Assembly (NCBI GenBank): GCA_964036045.1
Contig: OZ038384.1
Coordinates: 20,250,500 to 20,314,499 of the forward strand
Origin: Eutreptiella sp. 'Long Island Sound 2002'
Lineage: Eukaryota > Euglenozoa > Euglenophyceae > Eutreptiales > Eutreptiaceae
Direction: 5' to 3'
Length of the DNA stretch: 64,000 nt
A program made the position numbers and the translations under genes. Below the pieces are notes generated by a model, which saw only the letters and a list, made by a program, of their open reading frames with translations, was not told the DNA's origin and ran no database searches. This document shows positions 1-9,300 of the stretch, piece by piece. Each line of letters starts with the position of its first letter. The first letter of the stretch is position 1.

Positions 1-2
1 CC

Positions 3-1294
3 GCAGCTGCATTCCTACCGTTGGCAAACTTGAAGGGGGAGCCCCTTTCAGCAGGATACCAAGCACGGTGCAGCATGGACCAATTGAGTGCGTTCGGTGC
101 GGGGGACATTGTCGACATGCCCACTGACGCTTTGCAGGTGTACTGCATGTGTTGCGTGTTCCCTCTCTAACGCCTCCTGTACAACGTGCCGCGCGTTTTC
201 CGCGTTCTGCGCGTGCTACGTGTTCCCGGTGTTGCGCCTCTTCGTTGCCTCTGGGGGTGTTTTCCCGTGTTGCACGCGTCTTGCTTGGCCTGTACAGGAG
301 GAACTGTTGCGCACGATCCGCATAGCTGGCCTCATGGCCTACACCCCAACAGAGGACAGAGGTGTCGACCTGCCAGACACGGGCGCATGGACAGTCGTGA
401 GGACGGAGGATGGAAAGAGGCAGCGGGTGTGCATTCCTGTTCTGGGCGTTGTGGCACGGCTCTTTCCACTTGCCTCTGGAGTTGCTTCCTGTCTCCTCTG
501 CGCCTCGTACGCGTTCTACGCGGTGTGCACGTTTGATTCCATTACTGCCTCTGGATTTGCCCTCCCATGTTTCAGCTGTTTTGCGCGCTCCACATGTCCT
601 GCAGACAAGCTGGCAGGAGTGGCCGCCGCAGTATGGGTATCAGTATGAGCCGCGGTACGAGTATGAGCCGCGGTACGAGTATCAGCCGATGAAGACGGAT
701 CCAGAAAAAATGCTTTCGAGCTCTGGGAGCCTCCCAAATGCCCGGGATACGTACAAGTACCAGCCCCCCGCGTACCTGCCGCCGCCCCCGTATCCTCCAC
801 CGCACCCGACGCTGCAGCCGCCGCCACTGCCAGTACCCCCACCAGCGCCACCACCGCGGGGACCTCAGGGGCAGCCACCACCACCACCACTGTCAAAGCC
901 CGGGGAGCAGCATGGCAGGCCGGAGATGGGGCCGGAAATCGGACCCCCGCACACGGAAGGTGCACAGGTGCGCGTTGCACATTAGTACTATGCGTTCCAC
1001 GTGCCTTTGGTTGTGCCTCTGGATGTAGACCCCGTGTTCTCCGCGTTTTGCGCGTTCCCCAGGTCTTCGTTTTGCTGCCTCTCGGCTTGCTTCCGGAGGT
1101 GGGTTGGATGCGTTTTTCGTATTCCGCAGCACCACATCAAAACGGAGCCGGAGGAGGAGTCAACCCCGCCAGTGGATCCACCGCAGGAGCTGAAGGTAGC
1201 CGAGAAAGAGAGCGCTGGGGCGGCGAAGAGCGATGCGGAGACGGGAGAGCAGCCCCCCGAGGAAGCAGCAGCGGCAGGAGAGGCGATGGAGTAG
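3..1294 (+). CDS. Proline/tyrosine-rich host protein, 3' part, four exons
   Basis: A gene entering from the left edge. The exons I can join are up to 137, 298-426, 605-967 and 1130-1294 (TAG stop). The frame is open from base 3; an ATG lies at 75, but the start is probably outside the window. All three introns are GT-AG and phase 0, and joining the exons keeps one open frame, which is strong evidence for a real spliced gene. Exon 2 encodes 43 residues beginning EELLRTIRIAGLMAYTP. Exon 3 begins with tyrosine/glutamate-rich repeats (YEPRYEYEPRYEYQP) and runs into a long proline-rich stretch. Exon 4 is acidic and alanine-rich and ends EAMEstop. The C-terminal half looks disordered. I do not recognise the family; a scaffold or RNA/chromatin-associated protein is only a guess from composition. 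Confidence 0.7.
138..297 (+). other. Intron 1 of the first gene (160 bp)
   Basis: Begins GTGTAC after exon-ending CAG and ends CCTGTACAG. It contains GCGTTTTCCGCGTTCTGCGCG and the word TTGCCTCTGG, both of which recur in the other introns. Confidence 0.75.
427..604 (+). other. Intron 2 of the first gene (178 bp)
   Basis: Begins GTGTGCATTCC and ends CATGTCCTGCAG. TGCCTCTGG occurs twice and ACGCGTTCTACGCG once, so it resembles introns 1 and 3 in sequence as well as in length. Confidence 0.75.
968..1129 (+). other. Intron 3 of the first gene (162 bp)
   Basis: Begins GTGCGCGTTGC and ends TTCGTATTCCGCAG. It contains TGTGCCTCTGG and CCGCGTTTTGCGCGTTCC, shared with introns 1 and 2. Confidence 0.75.
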
Positions 1295-1815
1295 GACGAG
1301 ATAGTGCAGATTTAGTCCATTGGTCCGACCTAAGTTGGAGCAGCCCACGCAGCATATTTTCAAACACACAGTTTTTGGATGGCGCCGGGGTTCGGGATGC
1401 GCCTGGGGATGAGTGTGCCGACCCCGATGAGGTACACGGCAGACAAACCTGACAACCCCTCTTCTTTTCAAGGTCATTGTTGTTGGCCCAGCAAGCACAC
1501 TCACAGCCAACCCCACAGTCGTGGCATCGGCAGGCAGCGTTTTTATTGGGGCACCGCTGAACACGGTTTTTTACGACGCTTTTGTTTATTGCGTTGTGAA
1601 TACTTTTTCGACATTCGGATGAATGGGAGCGGCTGCAACCGCTGCCTTGCGTTGACCATGCAGGATGCACGGGCACCTTCAAAGAAAGGGACAATCGAAT
1701 TGTTCGTGCTGCCGCCCCCATTGACCCATCTGCATAGCCCAAAGGCCCAAAGGCGTTCCAGGTGTTGTGCTTTGCGCCGGGACATGGCTATGGAGGTGTG
1801 CTAGGCGCACGGGAC
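1295..1815 (+). other. Gene-poor stretch with short decayed coding scraps
   Basis: Past the stop of the first gene there is no complete gene. Two short open stretches look protein-like. About 1443-1620 is valine/alanine-rich, including VVVGPASTLTANPTVVASAG, and ends at TGA. About 1738-1899 includes KAFQVLCFAPGHGYGGVLGARD and leads into the acidic repeat. They lie in different frames with stops between. They could be 3' UTR, exons of an unrecognised neighbour, or remnants. I assign no function. Confidence 0.25.
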
Positions 1816-2163
1816 ATGCAGGTGGACGAGGAGGACGAGGAGGTGTGGGAGGATGACCATGAAGAGGACAAAGGGGACAGGGAGGATGAAGGGGCCTAGG
1901 AGGACGAGGAGGACGAGGAGGACGAGGAGGGTGAGGAGGATGAGGAGGATGGGGAGGGCGAGGAGGACAAGGCGAATGAGGAGGATGAGGAGGACGAGGC
2001 GGATGAGGAGGATGAGGAGGATGAGGAGGATGAAGAGGAGTGTGGTGGAGTGGGAGGCTTGAACGAGACGGTCATGGAGGCGGAGCCTCTGCTATCCCTA
2101 CCTATCGGACCAGTGCGAACCCTGGGGGACAATCGCGTAGGCTCGATACCCAACTGTGAATAG
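1816..2163 (+). repeat. GAGGAC/GAGGAT acidic-codon microsatellite
   Basis: An imperfect hexanucleotide repeat (GAGGAC, GAGGAT) runs from about 1825 to 2040. In one frame it reads as Asp/Glu runs. That frame has a TAG at 1897-1899, then stays open through a non-repetitive tail to a TAG at 2161-2163. It may be the end of an acidic-tail protein whose frame is broken, or simply a repeat. The other frames (KRTRRMRR- or SSSSS-type) are repeat artefacts. Confidence 0.4.
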
Positions 2164-2179
2164 GCGGCCCCTCCTCGAT

Positions 2180-2345
2180 GTGCGCCCGTGTGCAAACGGA
2201 CGTGGTGCGCGTTCTGCGCGTTCCGGTATTTCAATTTAGCACGTGCCTTTGGAGGCACGTGTTTGGCGTGCTCGGCGGTCTGTGTGTGTTACTTTGTCTG
2301 TGCGCGTTGTGCGCGCTCTACGCGTTTTCAAAACCTTACGTGCAA
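2180..2345 (+). repeat. Intron-like sequence related to introns 1-3
   Basis: It has GTGGTGCGCGTTCTGCGCGTTCC, GCACGTGCCTTTGG and GTGCGCGTTGTGCGCGCTCTACGCG, the same vocabulary as the three introns of the first gene, and is of similar length. I see no clear flanking exons, so it may be a related insertion or an intron of an unrecognised transcript. Confidence 0.35.
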
Positions 2346-2449
2346 CACCGTTGGCCACAAAAGCGCGCCTACGGCCAGAAACCTACAGATGGTAGACGAG
2401 GGAATATACACCCCCTATTCCGGGCTGAAAATTGTATCATTTAACATTT

Positions 2450-2469
2450 TTGGGCACTGCAGTGGGCAA
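2450..2469. repeat. Dispersed palindrome, imperfect copy
   Basis: TTGGGCACTGCAGTGGGCAA: one mismatch from the perfect palindrome seen at 2690 and 4041. Confidence 0.7.
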
Positions 2470-2689
2470 GAAATTGAAATGGCTTTTTCCATGGGGTCTC
2501 CATTACACCAAAGTAGTCATCTCGACAGGTAATGTCCTACTGCAGCAGCAGGCATCAAAACGTGGCATACCGGTCATCAATGGCCCATCGCACGGCGGTG
2601 TTATACTCGGAAGGCCATGTACAATGTACCTTGCCCAATCACTTCCATTCCTGTCCAAATGTGCACTTGAAAATCGACGTCCACTACTT

Positions 2690-2709
2690 TTGGGCACTGC
2701 AGTGCCCAA
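2690..2709. repeat. Dispersed 20-bp palindrome, perfect copy
   Basis: TTGGGCACTGCAGTGCCCAA, its own reverse complement, in an AT-rich surround. Confidence 0.8.
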
Positions 2710-2949
2710 AAAATTTACAACTTCGCATTTCACTCCTGTTGGTTTTCATTGCGTAACACCTGACGAAGGACGCATGACTCATCGGACGTTCGTACTCATC
2801 CCCTGCTCATTCGAAACATATTGCCGGTTATCTGACTGCCACCTTGGAGTGTGACCAGGCTTTGGAACGTTGCACATCCATTTGGGGATACATTGTTTGG
2901 AGGTTCGCTAGCTGTTTTTGAACTATGCCACATCAGGTTTGTTTTGTGA

Positions 2950-3911
2950 TGGTGCCTCTGTTTTCTTTGTCCCTTTACCTTTGCTGCCTGCAAACATGAG
3001 TTTTGTCCATGGATGCGGCTCCCTTCCGGCACTTCCTCAGTTCAAAGGTATATGCTTCAAAGGAGGATCTATCTGAGGCTGTGCGTAGGGATAAGGGTGC
3101 GGATGAGTTTTGTACGTGGGTGTTAGATATCCGGTTTGAGTGAACAAGTAGGCGGTCTGTTGGCAAATACATCCAGGAAAGGGACATGCGTACCGTTAAT
3201 TGTCTGCCGGACCCTTGGTTCCGTGTTGCTCAGCAAGAGTTTTTTAATATATGGTTTGTTCTACACAAGAGGTGTCGTCCACATGCCAAGAGGGCTATAG
3301 CTGTCCAACCCAAGGGTCGTTTGCAACGTAGGTGTTTGGCTCACATGGGTCATTGTTCTTACCATGTACTCTCCTTTGCTGTTCAAGGAGAAACTGCGTG
3401 CACCAGTCTTTGGCAGACCTTGGAAGGTAAACCCGCTGACCTATGGTTCGATAATTTTTGTAGGCGTAACTTCCGGCCTGTGCCTGGTAATGAGAACCGG
3501 TCCCTCAATTGTACAGCCGGTGCTATCATACTCTTGAAACGACCTGTTGATGTTATGCCGTCTTTTCCTAGTCCCCGTTTTTTGCGGCAGAGGATTTGGT
3601 ACACTGCAGACTTGTTGGTGCAGAGCCATAAAAACTTCATTGATGGCTTGCAAGGGTTGATCGACCACCCCATCTGCTTTCGACATGTTTGTTGTCCCTT
3701 GGACATACGACGGGCTAATGTTACCAGCCCAGGTTGGACCCCCTTCTTTCTCGCTGACCTAACTGTGTCCGTCACCCCTGACCTCGTCGCTATGGTTCAC
3801 AGTCTCCAGGAGGTGCAGGAGCACACACAACACCGTCTTCCAATGTTGGTCGACAAAAACATACACTACCGCGTCCTGAAGCTTGTTTATAGCATCGGCT
3901 ATGCTCGGTAA
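2950..3911 (+). CDS. Unidentified protein fragment 1
   Basis: An ATG-started frame at 3186-3911 (241 residues) has well-mixed composition and looks protein-like, including WQTLEGKPADLWFDNFCRRN and a segment rich in proline and arginine. The same frame can be followed upstream to about 3010 (MDAAPFRHF... SKEDLSEAVRRDKGADEF), broken by one TGA near 3141. It is probably the N-terminal or middle part of a larger protein that is now interrupted. I do not recognise it. Its neighbour at 4146-5096 is in the same frame class and is probably part of the same ancestral gene. A transposon-encoded protein is plausible because palindromes flank both pieces. Confidence 0.4.
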
Positions 3912-4040
3912 AACGTGCCCCTGTTCATTACACGTACCCCAGTAGTGTATGGCACATGGTACCCATGTAAATATTGTGTAACCCTGTGCTACAGAGGATT
4001 CTTCCCTTTATTTACCTATTTCTCCTATGGTTCACTCAAT

Positions 4041-4060
4041 TTGGGCACTGCAGTGCCCAA
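4041..4060. repeat. Dispersed 20-bp palindrome, perfect copy
   Basis: TTGGGCACTGCAGTGCCCAA, lying between the two unidentified protein fragments. Confidence 0.8.
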
Positions 4061-4145
4061 CGTTCCGAAACTCATCTATATGGAGCGTATGATTCTTGTG
4101 CTCTTGCACTTGGCCCACAACTGGCACCAACCTTTGGAATAGAAG

Positions 4146-5096
4146 TTACAGACTCTAAAGGGTTTGCACCGACCGGGTAATGCTAATCACAACACACTTC
4201 CTACAGAGGTGCAAGGGTTGGTAACTCTGCTGTACGGTTACATTCAGGCCTTGTTGGTCATTGGGTCGCAAGTGAGGGATTGTCATTGGGCTCCACAGGG
4301 AGAGCAGCACACTGCTGGGCCATTGCTTAGCCGTCGCCTGGACGTCCTTGTGAGGCTCACCTTAGGTTATAAAGACAAGGTCAAACATGTGCGCACCATT
4401 GTTGTTGCTAGGTTGTTGTGGTCCCAGTGGTTTACCCGCTTACCTGGGGTGGCACACAGTGAGGAACCGTGTGACGCCCTGTTGAGCCGCGTTGTGCACT
4501 TAATGGCACAACACCCTTGGAACTGTGGGTTGCAACAGGTGCATGACTTGTTTATACTCCCTCCCGTCGCTGGCCAGACCCGGAAGGACCTTCAGTACGT
4601 TAATGTTCCAAAGGGACTGCCACAACTGGTTGATCCCCGCTTCACCAGATTGATACAGCGTTTTGATGTTGGTGTTATACCCCCCTTGGTCTGGTGCAGT
4701 CGGAACTGGACTATCGTGCAAGACAGGTGGGATCCTGCCAAGATGGATTTTCCTTGTTCACTAGACACGGTGCTCACTGCAGAGCATTACCGAGATCTAT
4801 GTGCCAAGACATTGCAAACACTTGTTAAGCCTGTTAAACGTGATGCTGAGGTGATGACAGAGCTAGGTAGACACGTGCCACAACGTTGTCCAGGTGATTT
4901 GGACGCAACGATAGCACAGGCACAGGACATGTTACGCGCATGTAATACACCAGACAGGTACAAGCGACACCGGCCAGCACGCGCTTTTGCGCGAAGGGAC
5001 CCCGCCCGGATACCTGCTCCCCCCAATGATGATGGCGACAGTGACATTTATGAGGACCCCCCCCCCCCGGTGGGGCAGCCGGAGGTCCAAACTTGA
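4146..5096 (+). CDS. Unidentified protein fragment 2
   Basis: A continuous frame of about 315 codons, ending in TGA at 5094-5096. It is open from a TAG just before 4146 and has no ATG until about 4502, so it looks like an internal exon or a fragment rather than a complete gene. It contains tryptophan- and leucine-rich segments (LLWSQWFTRLPGVAHSEE, VIPPLVWCSRNWTIVQDRW), a lysine/arginine segment, and an acidic then proline-rich C-terminus (DDGDSDIYEDPPPPVG). Composition argues for real coding. I recognise no domain. It could be the distal half of the protein at 2950-3911. Confidence 0.4.
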   Translation, partial: LQTLKGLHRPGNANHNTLPTEVQGLVTLLYGYIQALLVIGSQVRDCHWAPQGEQHTAGPLLSRRLDVLVRLTLGYKDKVKHVRTIVVARLLWSQWFTRLPGVAHSEEPCDALLSRVVHLMAQHPWNCGLQQVHDLFILPPVAGQTRKDLQYVNVPKGLPQLVDPRFTRLIQRFDVGVIPPLVWCSRNWTIVQDRWDPAKMDFPCSLDTVLTAEHYRDLCAKTLQTLVKPVKRDAEVMTELGRHVPQRCPGDLDATIAQAQDMLRACNTPDRYKRHRPARAFARRDPARIPAPPNDDGDSDIYEDPPPPVGQPEVQT

Positions 5097-5857
5097 GGGC
5101 TGTTGATTTTGTGGGTGATGATGGATGGGACCCGGACCCGCCCCCCTCCAGAAGCAGTGTCCGTTCATAGTGATGATTCGGAGGCTCCCGTGGCTGTCCT
5201 TTCTGAGCTGAATGAGTTTGACCCTCGATTGTTACCAGGTGCATCCGACTGTGATGCTAACTCTGCCATCTGTGTTCAATCTTCGAGCGTTCCCAGTAGA
5301 CATCAACATTAGAAGCGTGTAAATCAACAATTTGCAGCCCTGTGGGCTTTTGTAGTGTGCCGTGTGACCCTTTGTTAGCCCCTTTGCTAACGCATGCCTT
5401 CGGATGCCGAACTGCCGGAAGGGGGTGAGCAGCAGACCACATCGCAAGCCGTTCACACAGCACAGAGGACACGGGCGCAGTCCCGGCAGGCTCCAGTGAA
5501 GCGCACGGTGACAGAGCGGGCAACGGAACATTCCGGACAACGTGGGTCAAAAAGAAACTCATCAAGATCCAGCTGATCAAGATAAAATTTGACCCCGACC
5601 TCACGCGTGGGTAGACCAGAGAGAGGAACGAGGACTCAGTACTATCGCAGATCGCAAGCCTAAAGACAAATCCACCATGCCGACCTATCTCAAACATTCT
5701 CATATGGCGAAATGAAGGTACACTGCCATCCTGTGTCATACATTGTCATTTTCACACATTTTTGTTGTTTGGGCACTGCAGTGCCCATCTCGTCAATATC
5801 TCTTTTAATAGTACCTCCCTTTGATGCATTGTTGTCTCAGCCGTAATTCCCTACTGC
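5097..5857. other. No gene seen
   Basis: About 750 bp with only short scattered frames and one palindrome copy at 5769-5787 (TTGGGCACTGCAGTGCCCA). Confidence 0.5.
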
Positions 5858-6145
5858 TTGGGCGGGGCTCATATCCTGACGGCACTCCCAAGACTTCATC
5901 GAGAATACTGTGCAAACTCACAGGCACTGCCGTACTGGTTACAACACGTCTACTGCGGGGAGATCAAACACGAGTGTCCTCTGGACATCAGAGAGATTAT
6001 TCGAGGCGATCACAACGCGGTGCAACACTCAGTGACCAAGCTAAGTATGGGACAAGTGGCCGCACAAATTGGGACTGAAGTGCAGAAGGGCAAAGCGAAA
6101 GAGATGATACTGGTGGCTCTGCGGAATGTTTGGCCGGCTCGGTGA
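5858..6145 (+). other. Short possible coding remnant
   Basis: An open stretch of about 95 codons with protein-like composition (EYCANSQALPYWLQHVY, IIRGDHNAVQHSVTKLSMG), ending in TGA. It has no partners and no recognised domain. It may be the tail of the unidentified protein upstream. Confidence 0.25.
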
Positions 6146-6420
6146 GAAGACATCCATGGTATAAGAGGTGCAGCATGAGACCACCGCAGTCAGTCCTTTG
6201 CGTACGTGTGGCCTGTCGAACACTGTATGCCTCAGCTACGCGTATAGTAACCAACTACTATCTCGGTGAGCAACAGTACGCAAAATATGCAGCAGATGCT
6301 GCAGTATGGACAACCCTGGCTGACCAAAGGAAAACAGACCAGGCACAGCTGACAATGGCAGAAGAACAAGCAGAAAAAGGAATCTGTTTGCCATGCTCTC
6401 CTTCTGCATCCAGTGCTGGT

Positions 6421-7500
6421 CCACGCCGCAGCCGCATCTACAGCCACTTTAAGCATCTTGCAGACGGTAGTTTTACGTGCCTTTGCTGCTGGTTCTGCGT
6501 GATGAATTCTACAAAGTCCACTTCAGCTCTGTTTTCATACCTGAAGAGAAGACACTATTCCCTGTACCTGCAGTTGGCAACTGGAAGTCCACAAAGTAGG
6601 GTGTCAGTCGATCCTCCAACTTGTACCCTCCAGATCCTGACGCCTTTCTGTCAGGCCTTCGCTCACAACTGCGGGCTAAGCAACTTCTTCGAAGCTCATC
6701 TGAGGTTACCCCCCCGTTACTTCTCCTGAGTTCAAACAATTTGATGGAGTCTTGTGCCATGGGTATGTCCCTGCTTGCAAGCGTACTATTCACAAGATCT
6801 TCTGCATTGTTAAAACACTTGTTGATAAGAAGATCAGAGAAACGCACGAAGATGTGAGGCAGCACTGAGGCAAACAACATGTCGCATTGCAGACAGTTAT
6901 GTGGTCCTGTGGTTGGCAACATGAAGGATACTCAGCACTGGTTGCAAGCTTCTTCACCTCCAGTTTTGATGTCAGGAATGTCCTTCTTGAAATTTCTTCC
7001 TTTCCGGATATTACACACTCTGCAGACAAGTTGGCAGAGTACCTGGAGGGTGCCATGATGCGCAGTGGCCTTTCACACAGCAATGTGTCTGTTATTACAA
7101 CTGATGGGGCTTCCAACATCGTTAATGCATGCAGTCAGATGCAGCTGCAGCACCAGCGCTGCCTTGCCCACTCACTGAACTGATGCTTTATGTATCGACT
7201 GGGACTGCCTGGTGCCGAGAATGCTGATCTCAGTCCTATTGTAGAATTGATGGGAAGGTGCGAGCCATTGGCGAGGTTTGTGAATTCGAGCACGAAGACA
7301 CACAAGCTTTTGGTGCAGGCTGGTAAGCAACAATCCGAGACCGTTACTACACTGAAACAAGAGGTTGCTACACACTGGAACAGTTCGTATGCAATGCTGG
7401 AAAGTATCCTTAAGAACCAGAACATCCTGCAGTATGTCTTCCTAGAGGACTCATTTGAAGAGAACAGGCAGTCCTTGCTACCTACCGTGAGTGAATTTGG
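6421..7500 (+). pseudogene. hAT-superfamily transposase, degraded
   Basis: A BED-type zinc finger is visible at about 6421-6570: aromatic residues, then C-L-C-C around 6478-6486, then an H-containing helix with RRH. The catalytic core follows at about 6830-7500: LVDKKIRETHEDV, GYSALVASFF, then FPDITHSADKLAEYL, VITTDGASNIVNA and HQRCLAHSLN, which is the standard hAT order. The block ending NSSYAMLESI follows. The usual T-D-x-W at the first catalytic aspartate reads TVMW here, so that Asp is lost. A TGA replaces a codon just after LAHSLN, and the reading frame changes between the BED finger and the core. I see no C-terminal dimerisation domain. This is a dead copy; terminal inverted repeats were not found. 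Confidence 0.75.
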
Positions 7501-7539
7501 TAGTATTTGTTTGCTGTGCAGCCTACTTACAGGCCCCAG

Positions 7540-7990
7540 CCAGGAATGGTGGGGAACTACACCCACAGGGCCCCCTTCAAGAATTGGCGAGCGACCACCC
7601 AGCCCGCGAAGCGGCAACCAGGAATGGCGGGAGTACGGCAAAAACTCAAAAACCAAAAACACACACCACATGCCGGAGCCAGGAGGGGCGGCGTTCAGGT
7701 GAACACTAAGCCCCAAACACTCATGCCACAACCATAGGTGAGGGTAAGTTGAAACCTGTACCTGGACACACACTGCAAACCTGAGTCGCGAATGGCGGGG
7801 TTCAGGCAAACACTATACACAAAGACACACACAACCAACACCAACCAGGAATGGCGGGGCTACGGCACTACCCGTACCCGAATGTGAACACTACGAACCC
7901 CAACCAGGAAAGTAGGGATAGCGGCATGATCCGTATCCGAGCAGTGAAGCCAGGGGCCCCGGCCGGAAATGGCGCCAGGAAGGCGAAACC
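7540..7990 (+). repeat. Degenerate GGAATGGCGGGG interspersed repeat
   Basis: The words AACCAGGAATGGCGGG and GGAATGGCGGGG, often followed by TACGGCA or TTCAGGCAAACAC, recur about six times at irregular spacings of roughly 60-170 bp, separated by CA-rich segments. There is no credible gene. Confidence 0.5.
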
Positions 7991-9300
7991 CCAGACCCAA
8001 GCACGGCAGGACCGTCACTAGCATGGAACAGCGGGTTAGCAAAGCTCAAACAAAAGCGCACGTGCAACACAACAGTATGGAACCCAGTGTCCATAGCCCG
8101 GGCACTTAGGCAGCCCGCGCCATGCAGGTGCCCCGGCCAAATGTGACTGGGAGCCCGGGGGTAAGGCTGCATCCTAATGCCTGCGCTGCTTGGACTCGAG
8201 GCGGAGTATGCGACACCCAAGGACCTCGGAACCCAAGTACCAAGACTATGCCACCGGCATGCCTTGGGAGGGGGATACGCCAGGAAGTGCAGTGAACCGC
8301 CCGGGGGGCAGACGTGCGCAACCACGGGGGCAGACCCTCCAAGCGTGACACCTACCTCACGCTTGCGATGATCAGCCCTTCCGGTGTTGCGCGGGGCTGC
8401 CTTGTTCTGGGGCCAAGAGTCAGCTCTAGTGGGTTGTTAGCTGCCTTCCCTCTTGTTGTGCGGAGCCTCCTCCTGTACAGTCACAGGGGCGACGCGAGGA
8501 GGAACCATGGGGGTCCTCTCCACTACTGAGTGCACCTATCTACCTACCTTAAGAACATACTACAGCAAAGCCAAACACGCCTTCGGGGTTTCATGGTCGT
8601 CCCGGCATGGAAAAGAGTGTCTTTGCGTGCATGTACCTAATGACAGCCTCGGCCCCGGCCATCATCCTAAGGCTGTGCATTTCTGAGGTACACATTGTTC
8701 ACCAAAATGACCCCGCAATGAGCCTCCCTACGCAACGGTTCAATCAATATTTCCGAAAGCTATGTCTCTGACATGTCAATGGTTACCCTCTTTTTAGACC
8801 CCTCGGAGTCGGGCCAAAACCCATTTCATTTCATGATCACCACCTTGGCTCACACCCCGTCCATCGGGGACTACTTCCATTAGAGTAGTTCGGTTCGATG
8901 CAAATCACAAGCTTTTATAGTCGTATTTCATTGAACGCATGGCCGCCCTGTTTTCTTCACCCCCCATCTCCCCACAAGCCACTAGGTTTGTTAAAGACGA
9001 CTCAGGAGCTGTTTAAAGCATGATTAATCGATGGTGCCGCAGGCTTTCAGACACCGCATCCATAAGCTTAAAAAAAGCACACTTCTACATGGGAGGCATC
9101 AACATGCGCAAGTCCCCACATGCGGAGTTCGGCCGCTTTGAGTGGACCATGAGGCGAGCCCTTGTTAAGGTGGACACTCTTGCCGTTGCGCTTTTGGCAC
9201 CCTGTTTGAGCGGACAATTATTTGCCAGGCGACTTTCTGATCTCGGTGCGCCCAACACCCTTCAACTAGTGCCAGACCGCAACCTCAAAAGAGATCAAAA
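7991..9300. other. No gene seen
   Basis: About 1.3 kb, GC-rich up to 8,530 then AT-richer, with only short frames on both strands. Nothing recognised. Confidence 0.5.

Noticed and set aside
1853-2258. Arg/Met-rich and Ser-rich frames over the acidic repeat
   Set aside because: Alternative frames of a hexanucleotide repeat.
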